A stretch of DNA of 34,193 nt from Burkholderiales bacterium (GCA_025935675.1 JAICUU010000010.1:1-34193), one strand, 5' to 3'; positions 1 to 7,611 are shown, counted from the first letter of the stretch. Notes: generated by a model from the letters alone, not told the origin. Made by a program: numbers and translations.

Positions 1-19
1 GCCTGCTGTATGAAGCGAA

Positions 20-180
20 GGCGGGCATACCCCTCGCCCGATGACACGCGCACGACGCGAGGCAGACATACCCCTCGCCCAATGACACGCGCACGACGCG
101 AGGCAGACATACCCCTCGCCCAATGTCCCCCGCACGACGAAGGCGGCCATGCCCCTGGCTGATGACACGCATGTGTGCGT
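20..180. repeat. 41-bp tandem repeat, about four copies
   Basis: Four consecutive units start near 20, 61, 102 and 142, so the period is 41, 41 and 40 bases. Units two and three are nearly identical and the first and last are diverged. Each central unit carries a short dyad, GCGAGG with CCTCGC about ten bases apart, so each repeat could fold as a small hairpin. The array may extend left of the window. No reading frame over it looks like a gene. Its function is unknown. Confidence 0.85.
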
Positions 181-212
181 CAGCCCGCCCACCTCACGCT
201 GCTTGGTGCGAC

Positions 213-248
213 AAAAAACGCCGCCGCCTCAGCGAGGCGGCGGCGTTT
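213..248 (-). terminator. Rho-independent terminator of the peptidoglycan-binding-domain gene
   Basis: A perfect 15-bp inverted repeat (216-230 with 234-248) encloses a 3-base loop. Read on the minus strand, it is followed directly by a run of six T. It lies about 40 bases past the stop codon of the minus-strand gene at 286. This is the best intrinsic terminator in the window. Confidence 0.9.
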
Positions 249-285
249 CGAGCCGATGCCGGGTATCCCCGGCACGGGGTTCCGA

Positions 286-831
286 TCAGCTGATCGCGAG
301 CTTGTCGAGTGTCGCGGAGTCGAGCGTGCCGGTCTGCTCGAGGCCGTTCTTGGCCTGCCAGCTCTTCAGCGCGCTTTCGGTCTGCGGGCCCATCACGCCG
401 TCCACCTGGACGTTGTATCCCTGCTCGTTGAGCGCCGATTGCACGCGGCGCACCTGGTCGTCACTCCTGGACATCATGTGCGAATCGTTCGAGGCCGTCT
501 TGGTAACGCGACCGTTGGCATCGGTTCCCTGATGGCCAACCACCGCGCCGACCCCCGCGCCGACCACTGCGCCGACCGGCCCGCCCACGGCCGCACCAGC
601 CAACGCGCCCGTGCCCGCGCCGATGGCGGTCGCCTTCTCCTTGCCGGTGAGCGGCTTGGCGGGCGTCGTGCTGTTCGCCGTCGCCGAGTTGCCCGCGGTG
701 TTGCTCGCCGCAGCCGGCTGGTTCTGCGTCGTCTTGCTGTTGGTCGAGTCATCGGCCAAACACGCGCCGGCCGTTCCCATCGCCAGCGCCACGGCGCCCG
801 CGATCATTGCATGCTTGAAAGTCGCTTTCAT
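286..831 (-). CDS. Exported glycine-zipper protein with C-terminal peptidoglycan-binding domain
   Basis: The 181-residue protein has three parts. Residues 1-26 are a signal peptide (MKATFKHAM, hydrophobic core, then LADDS). Residues 68-99 form a glycine zipper with repeated G-x-x-x-G (AIGAGTGALAGAAVGGPVG and onwards). Residues 124-180 match a PG_binding_1 fold, with the typical VQSALNEQGYNVQVDGVMGP stretch. A linker rich in Ser, Thr, Asn and Ala (28-60) separates the signal from the zipper. The start is fixed by a GGAG ribosome site a few bases upstream; the long upstream extension of the frame is an artefact. By family it should sit in the periplasm or outer membrane and bind peptidoglycan. 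The exact role is unknown; an envelope or stress role is inference. It is divergent from the PRC-barrel gene. Confidence 0.9.
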   Translation of the reverse strand: MKATFKHAMIAGAVALAMGTAGACLADDSTNSKTTQNQPAAASNTAGNSATANSTTPAKPLTGKEKATAIGAGTGALAGAAVGGPVGAVVGAGVGAVVGHQGTDANGRVTKTASNDSHMMSRSDDQVRRVQSALNEQGYNVQVDGVMGPQTESALKSWQAKNGLEQTGTLDSATLDKLAIS

Positions 832-1170
832 GGAATCTCCTTCACGTCGGTTGAGCGTGGATCCCATCGTAGCGCGCATGTGTCGTGGCAAGCACCGGAC
901 AAACATGGAGCGCGACGAGGTCGGAGCGCCGAATCCGCTATCGGCATTTGGCCGACGCGACGTGGTCTTTCGCTGCGGCGCGCGCGATGTCGGCGCCGGT
1001 CGGCACGGGCGAAACGGTGCGTCCGACATCCGATGTCCGACAGCGATTGCAGCCTGCCGCCGGCTTCGACGAGTGCGCGGTTCGCGTCCAATGGCGATTC
1101 GTCCGGCCGGTCGCGTCCGGACCGTCCCGATCCCGCGGGATCGCAACCAAGGCATGGAGGGAATCAGGCC
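832..1170. other. Divergent intergenic region without a supported gene
   Basis: This 339-bp stretch separates the two divergent envelope-type genes and should carry both promoters. All frames through it are arginine-rich GC artefacts. I see no convincing -35/-10 pair. A perfect 16-base palindrome (CGATCCCGCGGGATCG, 1128-1143) lies 27 bases before the PRC-barrel start. Confidence 0.6.
1128..1143. promoter_or_regulatory. 16-bp perfect palindrome upstream of the PRC-barrel gene
   Basis: CGATCCCGCGGGATCG is fully self-complementary and lies between the palindrome-free upstream sequence and the GGAGG ribosome site at 1156. Position and symmetry are compatible with an operator for a dimeric regulator or a short 5' leader hairpin. 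In such GC-rich DNA a chance palindrome is also possible. Confidence 0.3.
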
Positions 1171-1506
1171 ATGAATCAAAGCGTCATTTCGTCGGAACGC
1201 GTCGAAGGCACGTCGGTTTACAACAACGCGGGCGACAAGCTCGGATCGATCGACGACCTGATGATCGACAAGGTGTCGGGCAAGGTGCAGTACGCGGTGA
1301 TGGAGTTCGGCGGGTTCCTCGGCATGGGCACGGATCGCTACCCGATTCCGTGGAGCATGCTGAAGTACGACACGTCGCTCGACGGCTACCGCGTGCCGAT
1401 CGACAAGACCAAGCTCGAGGCGGCGCCGAAGTATCCGGAAGACCGCATCCCGGACTACGACGTTACCTACACGGGTCGCATCAACGACTATTACGGCATG
1501 CAATAG
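1171..1506 (+). CDS. PRC-barrel domain protein
   Basis: The 111-residue protein is one PRC-barrel domain. It shows the characteristic N-terminal pattern VEGTSVYNNAGDKLGSIDDL, then the beta strand around VQYAVMEFGGFLGMG and the Y-P-I-PW motif near residue 53. There is no signal peptide, so it is probably cytoplasmic. GGAGG at 1156-1160, about ten bases before the ATG, decides the start; the frame upstream is not real. PRC-barrel proteins of this small free-standing type are common in soil proteobacteria and often lie near stress genes, but no reaction is known. It is followed by a good terminator, so it is probably monocistronic. Confidence 0.9.
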   Translation: MNQSVISSERVEGTSVYNNAGDKLGSIDDLMIDKVSGKVQYAVMEFGGFLGMGTDRYPIPWSMLKYDTSLDGYRVPIDKTKLEAAPKYPEDRIPDYDVTYTGRINDYYGMQ

Positions 1507-1548
1507 TCCCCTGCCCCGCGCCGGTCGGTGATCGGCACGCAGGCTTCG

Positions 1549-1583
1549 GCGGCGCGACTCGCAAGGGTCGCGCCGCTCTTGTT
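1549..1583 (+). terminator. Probable terminator of the PRC-barrel gene
   Basis: A perfect 10-bp stem (GCGGCGCGAC at 1549-1558 with GTCGCGCCGC at 1567-1576) has an 8-base loop and is followed by TCTTGTT. The T tract is imperfect, but the hairpin sits about 40 bases after the stop codon of the PRC-barrel gene, where a terminator is expected. Confidence 0.65.
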
Positions 1584-1734
1584 GGTGCGCGTGAATATTC
1601 GGCACGTCGCGTCCTGCGGTACCGCGCGCGTTGACGGGCGCTGCAGTGCGCGCACAATGCTCGTTTCCTCCGCGTCGCGCGCTCGCACCGTCCGGCCCGC
1701 TGCGCGCCGCGCGTACTGCCGAAAGGAGACGCGC

Positions 1735-2229
1735 ATGCCGATCAGACCGTTGCTCTTCGCCGCACTGGCCGTGACCAGCGCCACCGCCGGCGCCGCCGAG
1801 CTCACCGGGGATTGCAAACCCGTGTGGGCCGCGATGGAAAAGACCATGCGCGCCGATCACACGGCCTCGACCGTGCGTGACGGCACGACCATCCAGGGCG
1901 TGACTGCCGGCGGCGTCAACTACGTGCAGATCAGGGGCACATGGCGCAAGAGCCCGATGAGCGTGCAGCAGGTCATCGAGCAGCAGCACGAGAACCTCAA
2001 GGATGCCAAGGAGTACCGCTGCCAGCGCATCGGCGACTCCACGGTCGACGGCGCGCCGGTCACTCTGTACAAGACGCAAACCGTCAACGATTCCACGACA
2101 GGCGAGAGCACGATCGCGATCTCCCGCAGCGACGGCGTCGCCGTACAGGTCGACGCGACGATCAAGGGCGACGCCAACATGCATTTCATCACGCACTACG
2201 CGTACGGCAACGTCAAGCCGCCGATGTAG
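1735..2229 (+). CDS. Secreted protein of unknown function
   Basis: I do not recognise this 164-residue protein. Residues 1-20 are a clear signal peptide (MPIRPLLFAALAVTSATAGA, cleavage probably before AEL). The mature part has two cysteines, in GDCKPVW and YRCQRIG, which could form a disulfide in the periplasm. The rest reads as an alternating beta-rich domain (GGVNYVQIRGTWRK, GAPVTLYKTQTVND, STIAISRSDGVAVQVDATIKG), similar in style to small periplasmic beta-sheet proteins. The ribosome site AAAGGAGA at 1722-1729 supports the ATG. The genes on both sides are separated by more than 150 bases, so it is probably transcribed alone. Confidence 0.85.
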   Translation: MPIRPLLFAALAVTSATAGAAELTGDCKPVWAAMEKTMRADHTASTVRDGTTIQGVTAGGVNYVQIRGTWRKSPMSVQQVIEQQHENLKDAKEYRCQRIGDSTVDGAPVTLYKTQTVNDSTTGESTIAISRSDGVAVQVDATIKGDANMHFITHYAYGNVKPPM

Positions 2230-2389
2230 CGCTTCGGCGCGCGCTCGTTACGGCGCCCCCGCCGGCAAGGCGCAGATGGCGGCGCGCCCATGCGCACCGG
2301 CGCCGCGGCAATGCGACGCTGGCGCTCGCGGGCGGCATACGCGATGATGCGCGCTCGGCCGGCCTCCGCCCGGCCGTCCGGGACATCGC

Positions 2390-2842
2390 ATGCGCCTTCA
2401 CGGCCGCTGCCACTGCGGCAACATCGCGTTCGAGCTGACCTGGGATGGCGATCCGCCGTCGATCCCGGCGCGCGCCTGCAGCTGCACGTTCTGCGTCAAG
2501 CACGGCGGCGTGTGGACGTCCAATCCGCGCTCGCGGCTCGACGTGGTCATCCGTGACGCGTCGGAGGTGTCGAAGTACGCGTTCGGCACCGGCACCGCGA
2601 CGTTCCACGTGTGCGCCACCTGCGGCAGCGTGCCGATCGTCACCAGCGACATCGACGGCCGCAGGTACGCGGTCGTCAACGTGAATGCCCTCGAGGACGC
2701 CGATCCCGCGTGGCTCGTGCGCTCGGGCGCGAGCTTCGATGGCGAGACGCTGGAGTCACGCCTCGCGCGGCGCCGGCGCAACTGGATCGCCGATGTGCAC
2801 ATCGCCGAGAACGGCGGTGACCTCGCGTTCCTGGCGGGCTGA
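2390..2842 (+). CDS. GFA-family zinc-binding protein (CENP-V/GFA domain)
   Basis: The 150-residue protein is a single GFA (glutathione-dependent formaldehyde-activating enzyme-like) domain. The zinc ligand pattern is complete: C7-x-C9, C30-x-C32-x2-C35 and C75-x2-C78 (HVCATCGS). Family members bind two zinc ions; most have no proven substrate, and involvement in formaldehyde or glutathione adduct chemistry should not be assumed. No signal peptide is present, so it should be cytoplasmic. The ribosome site is weak. It is the first gene of a tight plus-strand run; the next start follows the stop by three bases. Confidence 0.93.
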   Translation: MRLHGRCHCGNIAFELTWDGDPPSIPARACSCTFCVKHGGVWTSNPRSRLDVVIRDASEVSKYAFGTGTATFHVCATCGSVPIVTSDIDGRRYAVVNVNALEDADPAWLVRSGASFDGETLESRLARRRRNWIADVHIAENGGDLAFLAG

Positions 2843-2845
2843 GCG

Positions 2846-3214
2846 ATGGCCCGGCCGAAGACCTCGATCGCGCCGCTGGCCGCCCCGCCGCAGGCCCATC
2901 CGGCGACGCCTTCCATCCCCCTCGGGTTCCGCCAGGGGCTCATCACCGCGATCACCGTGCTGCTCGGTTTCGCGTTCGCCTTCCTGCGCTACTGGGGCTT
3001 CGAGGCGCCGGGCGACTGGACGTGGCATTCGATCGTGCCCGCGGGCATCGCCCTCGTGTCGATCGCGCTGCAGCTCGTCACGCTGTTTCGCGCGCTGCGG
3101 CTCGCCGACGACGACCCGAAGGAATACGGGCAGACGGTGCGCTGGTTCCTCGCCTCGGTCATCGCGATGGTCGCGTGGCTCGTCGTCGCGCTCGTGGAAT
3201 CGGCGTTGCCGTGA
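2846..3214 (+). CDS. Small three-helix membrane protein
   Basis: The 122-residue protein has three hydrophobic segments: about 31-51 (LITAITVLLGFAFAFLRYWG), 64-84 (IVPAGIALVSIALQLVTLF) and 100-120 (WFLASVIAMVAWLVVALVE). A charged loop, RLADDDPKEYGQTV, lies between the second and third. The N-terminal 30 residues are proline- and alanine-rich. I recognise no enzymatic motif; it is a conserved-hypothetical-type inner membrane protein. It starts three bases after the GFA gene, so co-translation is likely. Confidence 0.85.
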   Translation: MARPKTSIAPLAAPPQAHPATPSIPLGFRQGLITAITVLLGFAFAFLRYWGFEAPGDWTWHSIVPAGIALVSIALQLVTLFRALRLADDDPKEYGQTVRWFLASVIAMVAWLVVALVESALP

Positions 3215-3255
3215 AGGCTGGCGCCCCCGTCCGTCGTCCGCCAAGGAGGTTCGCC

Positions 3256-4512
3256 ATGAGCCTGCGCCGGCTTGCGCTCGTCGCCGTCACCGCCCTCGCC
3301 GTCGCGCTGCCGGCGCGCGCGACGCTCGACGACGGACTCGACGCGTTGCGCCGCAACGACTTCGCGCGCGCCGTGAAGGAGCTGCGCCCGCTCGCCGACA
3401 AGGGCAACGCCGAGGCGCAATATCGGATCGGCCTGATGTACGAATTCGGCAAGGGCTACCCGCAGGACGTGGCCAAGGGCGTCGCGTGGCTCACCAAGGG
3501 CGCCAACCAGGGGCACACCGGCGCGCAGCAGGAGCTCGGCTACCTGTACTCGTCGGGTGAAGGCGTCGCTCGCGACGATGCGAAGGCGATCGCCTGGTTC
3601 CGCAAGGCCGCCGACCTCGGCAATGCGACCGCGCAGTTCAACCTCGGCCTGATGATCGCCAAGGGCGATGGGGCGCCGCAGAGCAACGAGGAGGCCGTCG
3701 CATGGTGGCGCAAGTCGGCCGCGCAGGGGCTCGCGATCTCGCAGTTCAAGCTCGGCGTCGCGTACGAGAACGGCCAGGGCGTCGACAAGGATCCGCTGCT
3801 CGCCTACGCCAACTACGCGATCGCCGCCCGCAACGGCAGCGACGATGGCGCCGCGCATCGCGACGACATCGGCAAGACGCTCTCGCCCGCGCAGCGCCGC
3901 GATGCGCAGGCGACGGCCGATGCGTGGAAGGTCGGCGACGCGATGCCCACGCGTCTCGCCTCCGCATCGCCGAAAGGCACCGGCGCGACGTCGGGCTGGG
4001 GTGGCGCAGCCGCGGCAACGCCCGCAGTCGCGCACAACGATTCGTGCTCGGCCAAGGGGGCGCTCGAAGGCGACGCCTTCACCGCCACGCATTGCGCCGT
4101 CGCGCTCTACGGCGACCAGCACAGCGTGGCGATCTGGTTCAACGAGCAGCCGATCGCCGCCGACGAGGTCGACGGCTTCCAGTTGTCGGCGTACGCAAAG
4201 GCCGATCCGGGTGGAAAACAGCGTACGCTCCTGCAGGTGATGTTCTGCCCGGGCGGCGGCAAGGACGTCGCGAGCGCCGCCGCAGTGAAGGCGATCGACC
4301 TCAACACCAACCATGCGAAGTCGCCGCTCGATGGCGTGCAGTGGAGCCTCGCGCCCGCGGAATTCAAGGTCGAGAAGCTGGCCGGTGAGCTCAAGCCTGG
4401 CGGCGTGCTGGCCGGTCGCATCAGTGGCCACAAGGGCAAAACGACCTTCGTGCTCGACTTCGACCTGGCGCTCCCGCAGAAGGATGCCGCCGCCGGCATG
4501 ACCTGTACCTGA
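3256..4512 (+). CDS. Exported Sel1-repeat (SLR) protein with unknown C-terminal domain
   Basis: The 418-residue protein begins with a signal peptide (1-22, cleavage near ARA/TLDD). About four to five Sel1-like repeats follow over residues 35-194, seen as the recurring A-x-x-x-L-G-x-x-Y-x-x-G-x-G-V pattern (AEAQYRIGLMYEFGKGYPQD, TGAQQELGYLYSSGEGVARD, ATAQFNLGLMIAKGDGAPQS). Sel1 repeats are alpha-solenoid protein-interaction modules. Residues 265-418 form a separate beta-rich domain with cysteines near NDSCSAKG, THCAV, MFCPGG and the C-terminal TCT; I do not recognise it. AAGGAGGT at 3243-3250 fixes the ATG. A periplasmic scaffold role is inference. Confidence 0.93.
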   Translation: MSLRRLALVAVTALAVALPARATLDDGLDALRRNDFARAVKELRPLADKGNAEAQYRIGLMYEFGKGYPQDVAKGVAWLTKGANQGHTGAQQELGYLYSSGEGVARDDAKAIAWFRKAADLGNATAQFNLGLMIAKGDGAPQSNEEAVAWWRKSAAQGLAISQFKLGVAYENGQGVDKDPLLAYANYAIAARNGSDDGAAHRDDIGKTLSPAQRRDAQATADAWKVGDAMPTRLASASPKGTGATSGWGGAAAATPAVAHNDSCSAKGALEGDAFTATHCAVALYGDQHSVAIWFNEQPIAADEVDGFQLSAYAKADPGGKQRTLLQVMFCPGGGKDVASAAAVKAIDLNTNHAKSPLDGVQWSLAPAEFKVEKLAGELKPGGVLAGRISGHKGKTTFVLDFDLALPQKDAAAGMTCT

Positions 4513-4514
4513 CG

Positions 4515-4895
4515 ATGGACGATCCATGCACGTCGCGCGATGGCATCCGCTTGTTCCGCCCAGTGGGGCCGTTCACGCTCGTCAGCGCCGTCGAAGCCAT
4601 CCGTGACGCGATCGACGACTGCCGCGCGTTGGGTGCGCGCTGGCTGCTCGCCAACGCGACCGGCATGACCGGCATATCCCAGCCGACGCTGGTCGACCGT
4701 TTCCTCGCGGTCGAGGACTGGGCGGAAACCGCGAGCGGCATGGTCACGGTGGCGCTGGTGATCCACGCCGACAAGATCCATCCGCAGAAATTCGGCATCA
4801 CGGTCGCGGAGCATTTCGGGCTCGTCGCCGACGTCTACGCCGACGAGGACGAAGCGCTCGCGTGGCTGCATCGACATATGCAGGCGGCCGGCTGA
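4515..4895 (+). CDS. SpoIIAA/STAS-like protein of unknown function
   Basis: The 126-residue soluble protein has a predicted beta-alpha alternation resembling SpoIIAA-like (STAS) folds: RLFRPVGPFTLVSAVEAIRD, WLLANATGMTGI, VTVALVIHADKIHPQKFG, and a C-terminal DEDEALAWLHRHM helix. The assignment is by pattern only; there is no catalytic motif. SpoIIAA-like domains in bacteria outside sporulation are mostly uncharacterised and some bind lipids. The start lies two bases after the Sel1 gene's stop codon and the next gene begins 13 bases after its own stop, so it is inside an operon. Confidence 0.8.
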   Translation: MDDPCTSRDGIRLFRPVGPFTLVSAVEAIRDAIDDCRALGARWLLANATGMTGISQPTLVDRFLAVEDWAETASGMVTVALVIHADKIHPQKFGITVAEHFGLVADVYADEDEALAWLHRHMQAAG

Positions 4896-4908
4896 TGATG
4901 CACCGGCG

Positions 4909-5331
4909 ATGCTGAAGCAGGCCGCGACGACGATCGTCGTCGACACGCGTGGCCTCGGCCTCGTCGAGATCACGCCGCGCGTGCGCGACTGGCTCGCGGC
5001 GCAGCCGATCCGCGACGGCGTGCTCACCGCATTCTGTCGCCATACCTCGGCGTCGCTGCTGATCCAGGAGAACGCCGCGCCGGCCGTGCTCGAGGACACC
5101 GCGGCGTTCTTCGCCCGCCTCGCGCCCGAGAGCGACACGGCCTACGCGCACGACGACGAAGGTCCGGACGATATGCCCGCGCACCTGCGCATGGCGCTCA
5201 CCGGCGTCAGCATGTCGATTCCCCTCGCCGGCGGCGCGCTTGCCTTGGGCACCTGGCAAGGCCTTTTCGTGTTCGAGCACCGCCGCCGGCCGCACCGCCG
5301 CGAGATCGCGCTTGCGCTGATCGGCGCCTGA
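4909..5331 (+). CDS. yjbQ: YjbQ family protein (UPF0047)
   Basis: The 140-residue protein carries all signature blocks of the YjbQ/UPF0047 family: FCRHTSASLLIQENA (42-56), HDDEGPDDMPAHLR (81-94) and GTWQGLFVFEHR (114-125). The family forms a trimeric cytoplasmic fold. Its E. coli member shows weak thiamine-phosphate-synthase activity, hence the common name secondary thiamine-phosphate synthase, but the physiological role is not settled. Length is normal. It is the last gene of the run from 2390; the next gene is on the other strand. Confidence 0.96.
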   Translation: MLKQAATTIVVDTRGLGLVEITPRVRDWLAAQPIRDGVLTAFCRHTSASLLIQENAAPAVLEDTAAFFARLAPESDTAYAHDDEGPDDMPAHLRMALTGVSMSIPLAGGALALGTWQGLFVFEHRRRPHRREIALALIGA

Positions 5332-5496
5332 CGCTCGCCCAATCGCTTTGGAATGTCCAACGCCGTTGCGAGCAACGCCGATGCGACGGGCCGGCAGCTG
5401 AACCGGCGCGTCGAGGCGGTGATCCCGGACGCGTACGGCGGGATGCCGCCGCAGCCGGGTTGGTCGTCAGTGCGTGTTGATCGCCGGTCGGCCGGG

Positions 5497-6036
5497 TCAG
5501 CGCTTCGCGGCCGACCACTTCCGAAGCGCGGCGAGCGTGTTGGCGACGTGGCGGTCGGGGTCGAGCGAGGTGTACTCGTAGAGGATGCGGCCGTTGGGCG
5601 CGATCACGTACGACGTGCGGTTCGCGTATTTCGGCGCGAGCTTTAGCACCGCGTCGTAGGCCTTCATGATGTGCTGGTCCTCGTCGGCGGCGACCGCGAA
5701 CTTGCTGCGGCACTCGCTCACCGAGAAGCGGTTGAGTTTCTCGATGCCGTCGTGCGACACGCCGATCACCGTCGCGCCGAGCTTGTGGTATTCATCGGTG
5801 GCGTCTGCGAAATCGTGCGCCTCGATCGTGCAGCCTTCGGTGAACGCCGCCGGGTAGAAATACAGCACGACCGGGCCCTTCTTGAGCGCGTCGGCCAGCG
5901 AGAAGGCGAACACCTTGCCGCCGAGTGACGCCTGCGCGGTGAAGTCGGGCGCCAGGTCGCCGGCCTTCAGCGCCGCGGTCGAGGGCATCGCGCCCGTCGC
6001 GAGCACCAGCGCCGCGGTCATCGTCAGCCATTTCAT
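5497..6036 (-). CDS. Exported peroxiredoxin of the Bcp/PrxQ type
   Basis: The 179-residue protein has a signal peptide (1-21, ATGAMPSTA) and an AhpC/TSA thioredoxin fold. The peroxidatic motif P62-x3-T66-x2-C69 (YPAAFTEGCT) is intact. PrxQ/Bcp enzymes often have the resolving cysteine five residues after the first; here that position is not Cys. The only other cysteine is C109 in SVSECRSKFAVA, which could serve as an alternative resolving residue. It should reduce hydrogen or organic peroxides in the periplasm, with an unknown reductant. A GAGGAG ribosome site seven bases before the ATG fixes the start. The gene is convergent with yjbQ and divergent from the transporter gene. Confidence 0.93.
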   Translation of the reverse strand: MKWLTMTAALVLATGAMPSTAALKAGDLAPDFTAQASLGGKVFAFSLADALKKGPVVLYFYPAAFTEGCTIEAHDFADATDEYHKLGATVIGVSHDGIEKLNRFSVSECRSKFAVAADEDQHIMKAYDAVLKLAPKYANRTSYVIAPNGRILYEYTSLDPDRHVANTLAALRKWSAAKR

Positions 6037-6167
6037 GTAGGACTCCTCGTCGGGTGCCGCGGGCCGTTGTCGCGGCGGTGTCCGCGCGAACAGGCTCGGG
6101 GCGACATTGATTCCACTATGCCGAACGGTGCCGCCGCACGCAATGCCCGTGTTCGCGAGCCGGTTGC

Positions 6168-6180
6168 TACACTTCGCGCG
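6168..6180 (+). promoter_or_regulatory. Possible -10 element directly before the transporter start
   Basis: TACACT at 6168-6173 ends six bases before the GTG at 6180, placing a typical transcription start at or next to the start codon. No good -35 box is seen 16-18 bases further up and no Shine-Dalgarno is visible, so a leaderless message is possible but unproven. Confidence 0.3.
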
Positions 6181-7055
6181 TGCGCCTCGTCCTGTTCACC
6201 GCGCTGGCGATGCTGGCATTCGCCGGCAACTCGCTCTTGTGCCGCCATGCGCTCACGGCGACGGCGATCGACCCCGCCAGCTTCGCGACGCTGCGCATCG
6301 TCTCGGGCGCGATCGCGCTATTGCTCATCGTCGGGCTGCGCGATCGGGCGTTGCCGCGCGCCGGCTCGTGGACGTCGGCGCTCGCGCTCGCCGTGTACGC
6401 GATCGCGTTCTCGTTCGCCTACGCCTCGCTGACCGCCGCGACCGGCGCCCTGGTCCTGTTCGGCGCCGTGCAGGTGACGATGATCGCGTACGGGCGATGG
6501 CGCGGCGAGCGCTTCAGCGCGCCGCAGGCCATCGGCTTCGTGGTCGCGCTCGCCGGTCTCGTCGGGCTGATGCTGCCAGGCCTCGCCGCCCCGCCGCTCA
6601 CCGCCAGTGCGTTGATGATCGCGGCCGGCATCGCCTGGGGCGCGTACACGGTACTCGGCAAGGGCGCCGGCGAGCCGCTCGCCGTCAACGCCGGCAACTT
6701 CGCGCGCGCCGCCGCGTTCGCCGCGCTGGCAAGCCTCGCGACGATCTCGCATCTCGATCTCGATCGAGCCGGCGTCGTCGACGCCGTCCTGTCCGGCGCA
6801 CTGACCTCGGGCGTGGGCTACGCGATCTGGTACGCGGCGCTGCGCGACCTCGACGTGACGCGTGCCGCCGTGTCGCAGTTGAGCGTGCCCGTGATCGCGG
6901 CGCTCGGCGGCATCGCACTGCTCGGCGAGGCGCCGACGCTGCGGCTTGCGCTCGCGTCGGTCGCCATCCTCGGCGGCATCGCGCTGGTCGTCGTGCCGCG
7001 GCGCGCGCAACTCGCGCCGCCGCGGCCTGACGGCGATCAGACGGTCCCGATGTAG
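6180..7055 (+). CDS. DMT-superfamily transporter (EamA domains)
   Basis: The 291-residue inner membrane protein has about ten hydrophobic helices in two EamA halves. The first starts LFTALAMLAFAGNSLLCRHAL and the second around LMIAAGIAWGAYTVLGKGAG. The second half ends with the common VSQLSVPVIAALGGIALLGE pattern near residues 230-250. By family it exports a small metabolite such as an amino acid, but the substrate cannot be told from sequence. The GTG start is chosen because translation there gives the usual short cytoplasmic N-terminus before helix 1. Its 3' end overlaps the convergent DUF1993 gene by 19 bases. Confidence 0.93.
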   Translation: MRLVLFTALAMLAFAGNSLLCRHALTATAIDPASFATLRIVSGAIALLLIVGLRDRALPRAGSWTSALALAVYAIAFSFAYASLTAATGALVLFGAVQVTMIAYGRWRGERFSAPQAIGFVVALAGLVGLMLPGLAAPPLTASALMIAAGIAWGAYTVLGKGAGEPLAVNAGNFARAAAFAALASLATISHLDLDRAGVVDAVLSGALTSGVGYAIWYAALRDLDVTRAAVSQLSVPVIAALGGIALLGEAPTLRLALASVAILGGIALVVVPRRAQLAPPRPDGDQTVPM

Positions 7056-7543
7056 TCGCGCTTGCCGACGTCGACCCCGTTGTGACGCAGGATGTCGTAC
7101 GCGGTGGTGACGTGGAAGTAGAAGTTCGGGATCGAGCGGCCGAGCAGGAACGTCATGCCCTTGTAGGGCGTGTCCTTGCCGCCGACCTTGATGACCAGCT
7201 CCTTGTCCTCGCTGCCGTCGATCTGCGCGGGCTTCAGCGTCTCGAGGAACTTCACCGTCTTGTCGATGCGCGCCTTGAGGTCGGCGATCGTCTTCTCGTC
7301 GTCCTCGAACGCCGGGATGGGGATGCCGGCGAGCCGCGCGGCGGCGCCCTTGGCGGCGTCGCAGGCGATCTGCACCTGCGCGGTCAGCGGCAGCATGTCG
7401 GGATAGAGCCGCGCGTTGGGAAGCACCGACGGGTCGAGCTTCTTCTGCTCAGCGTACGCTTCCGCCTTGTCGAAGATCTTCGAGAGGTTGCCCAGCGTGT
7501 GGATGAAGCGCGGAACGCTCACCTGGTACATCGAGATGGCCAT
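7037..7543 (-). CDS. DUF1993 family protein
   Basis: The 168-residue cytoplasmic protein matches the DUF1993 family: N-terminal SMYQVSVPRFIHTLGNLSKIFDKAEAYA, then LPNARLYPDMLPLTAQVQIA around residues 41-60, and the C-terminal IPNFYFHVTTAYDILRHNGVDVGKRDYIG. The predicted all-alpha four-helix bundle with conserved His in FHVTTAYDILRHNG resembles DinB/YfiT-type metal-dependent folds, but no activity is known. It is convergent with the EamA gene, overlapping by 19 bases, and is preceded by the membrane-protein gene in the same direction, 68 bases away. Confidence 0.92.
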   Translation of the reverse strand: MAISMYQVSVPRFIHTLGNLSKIFDKAEAYAEQKKLDPSVLPNARLYPDMLPLTAQVQIACDAAKGAAARLAGIPIPAFEDDEKTIADLKARIDKTVKFLETLKPAQIDGSEDKELVIKVGGKDTPYKGMTFLLGRSIPNFYFHVTTAYDILRHNGVDVGKRDYIGTV

Positions 7544-7611
7544 GGATTATCCGAAGGAGGTGGAAGTGGGCGCGCGGCAGGCGAGATTGCCCTTCCACCC
7601 GCGCGCGCCGG

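Noticed and set aside
868-900. Possible minus-strand promoter before the peptidoglycan-binding gene (TTGCCA and TACGAT)
   Set aside because: The boxes are only about 14 bases apart, too close for a sigma-70 promoter, and the -10 is poor.
286-2196. Open frame of 636 codons on the minus strand covering several genes
   Set aside because: Only its last 181 codons are a real gene. The upstream part is Arg/His/Asp/Ala-rich antisense sequence opposite the PRC-barrel and secreted-protein genes, a usual artefact in very GC-rich DNA.
5353-5646. 97-codon plus-strand frame after yjbQ
   Set aside because: It mostly overlaps the peroxiredoxin gene in antisense and has no ribosome site or domain; the 165 bases between yjbQ and the peroxiredoxin gene hold only a weak 6-bp hairpin.
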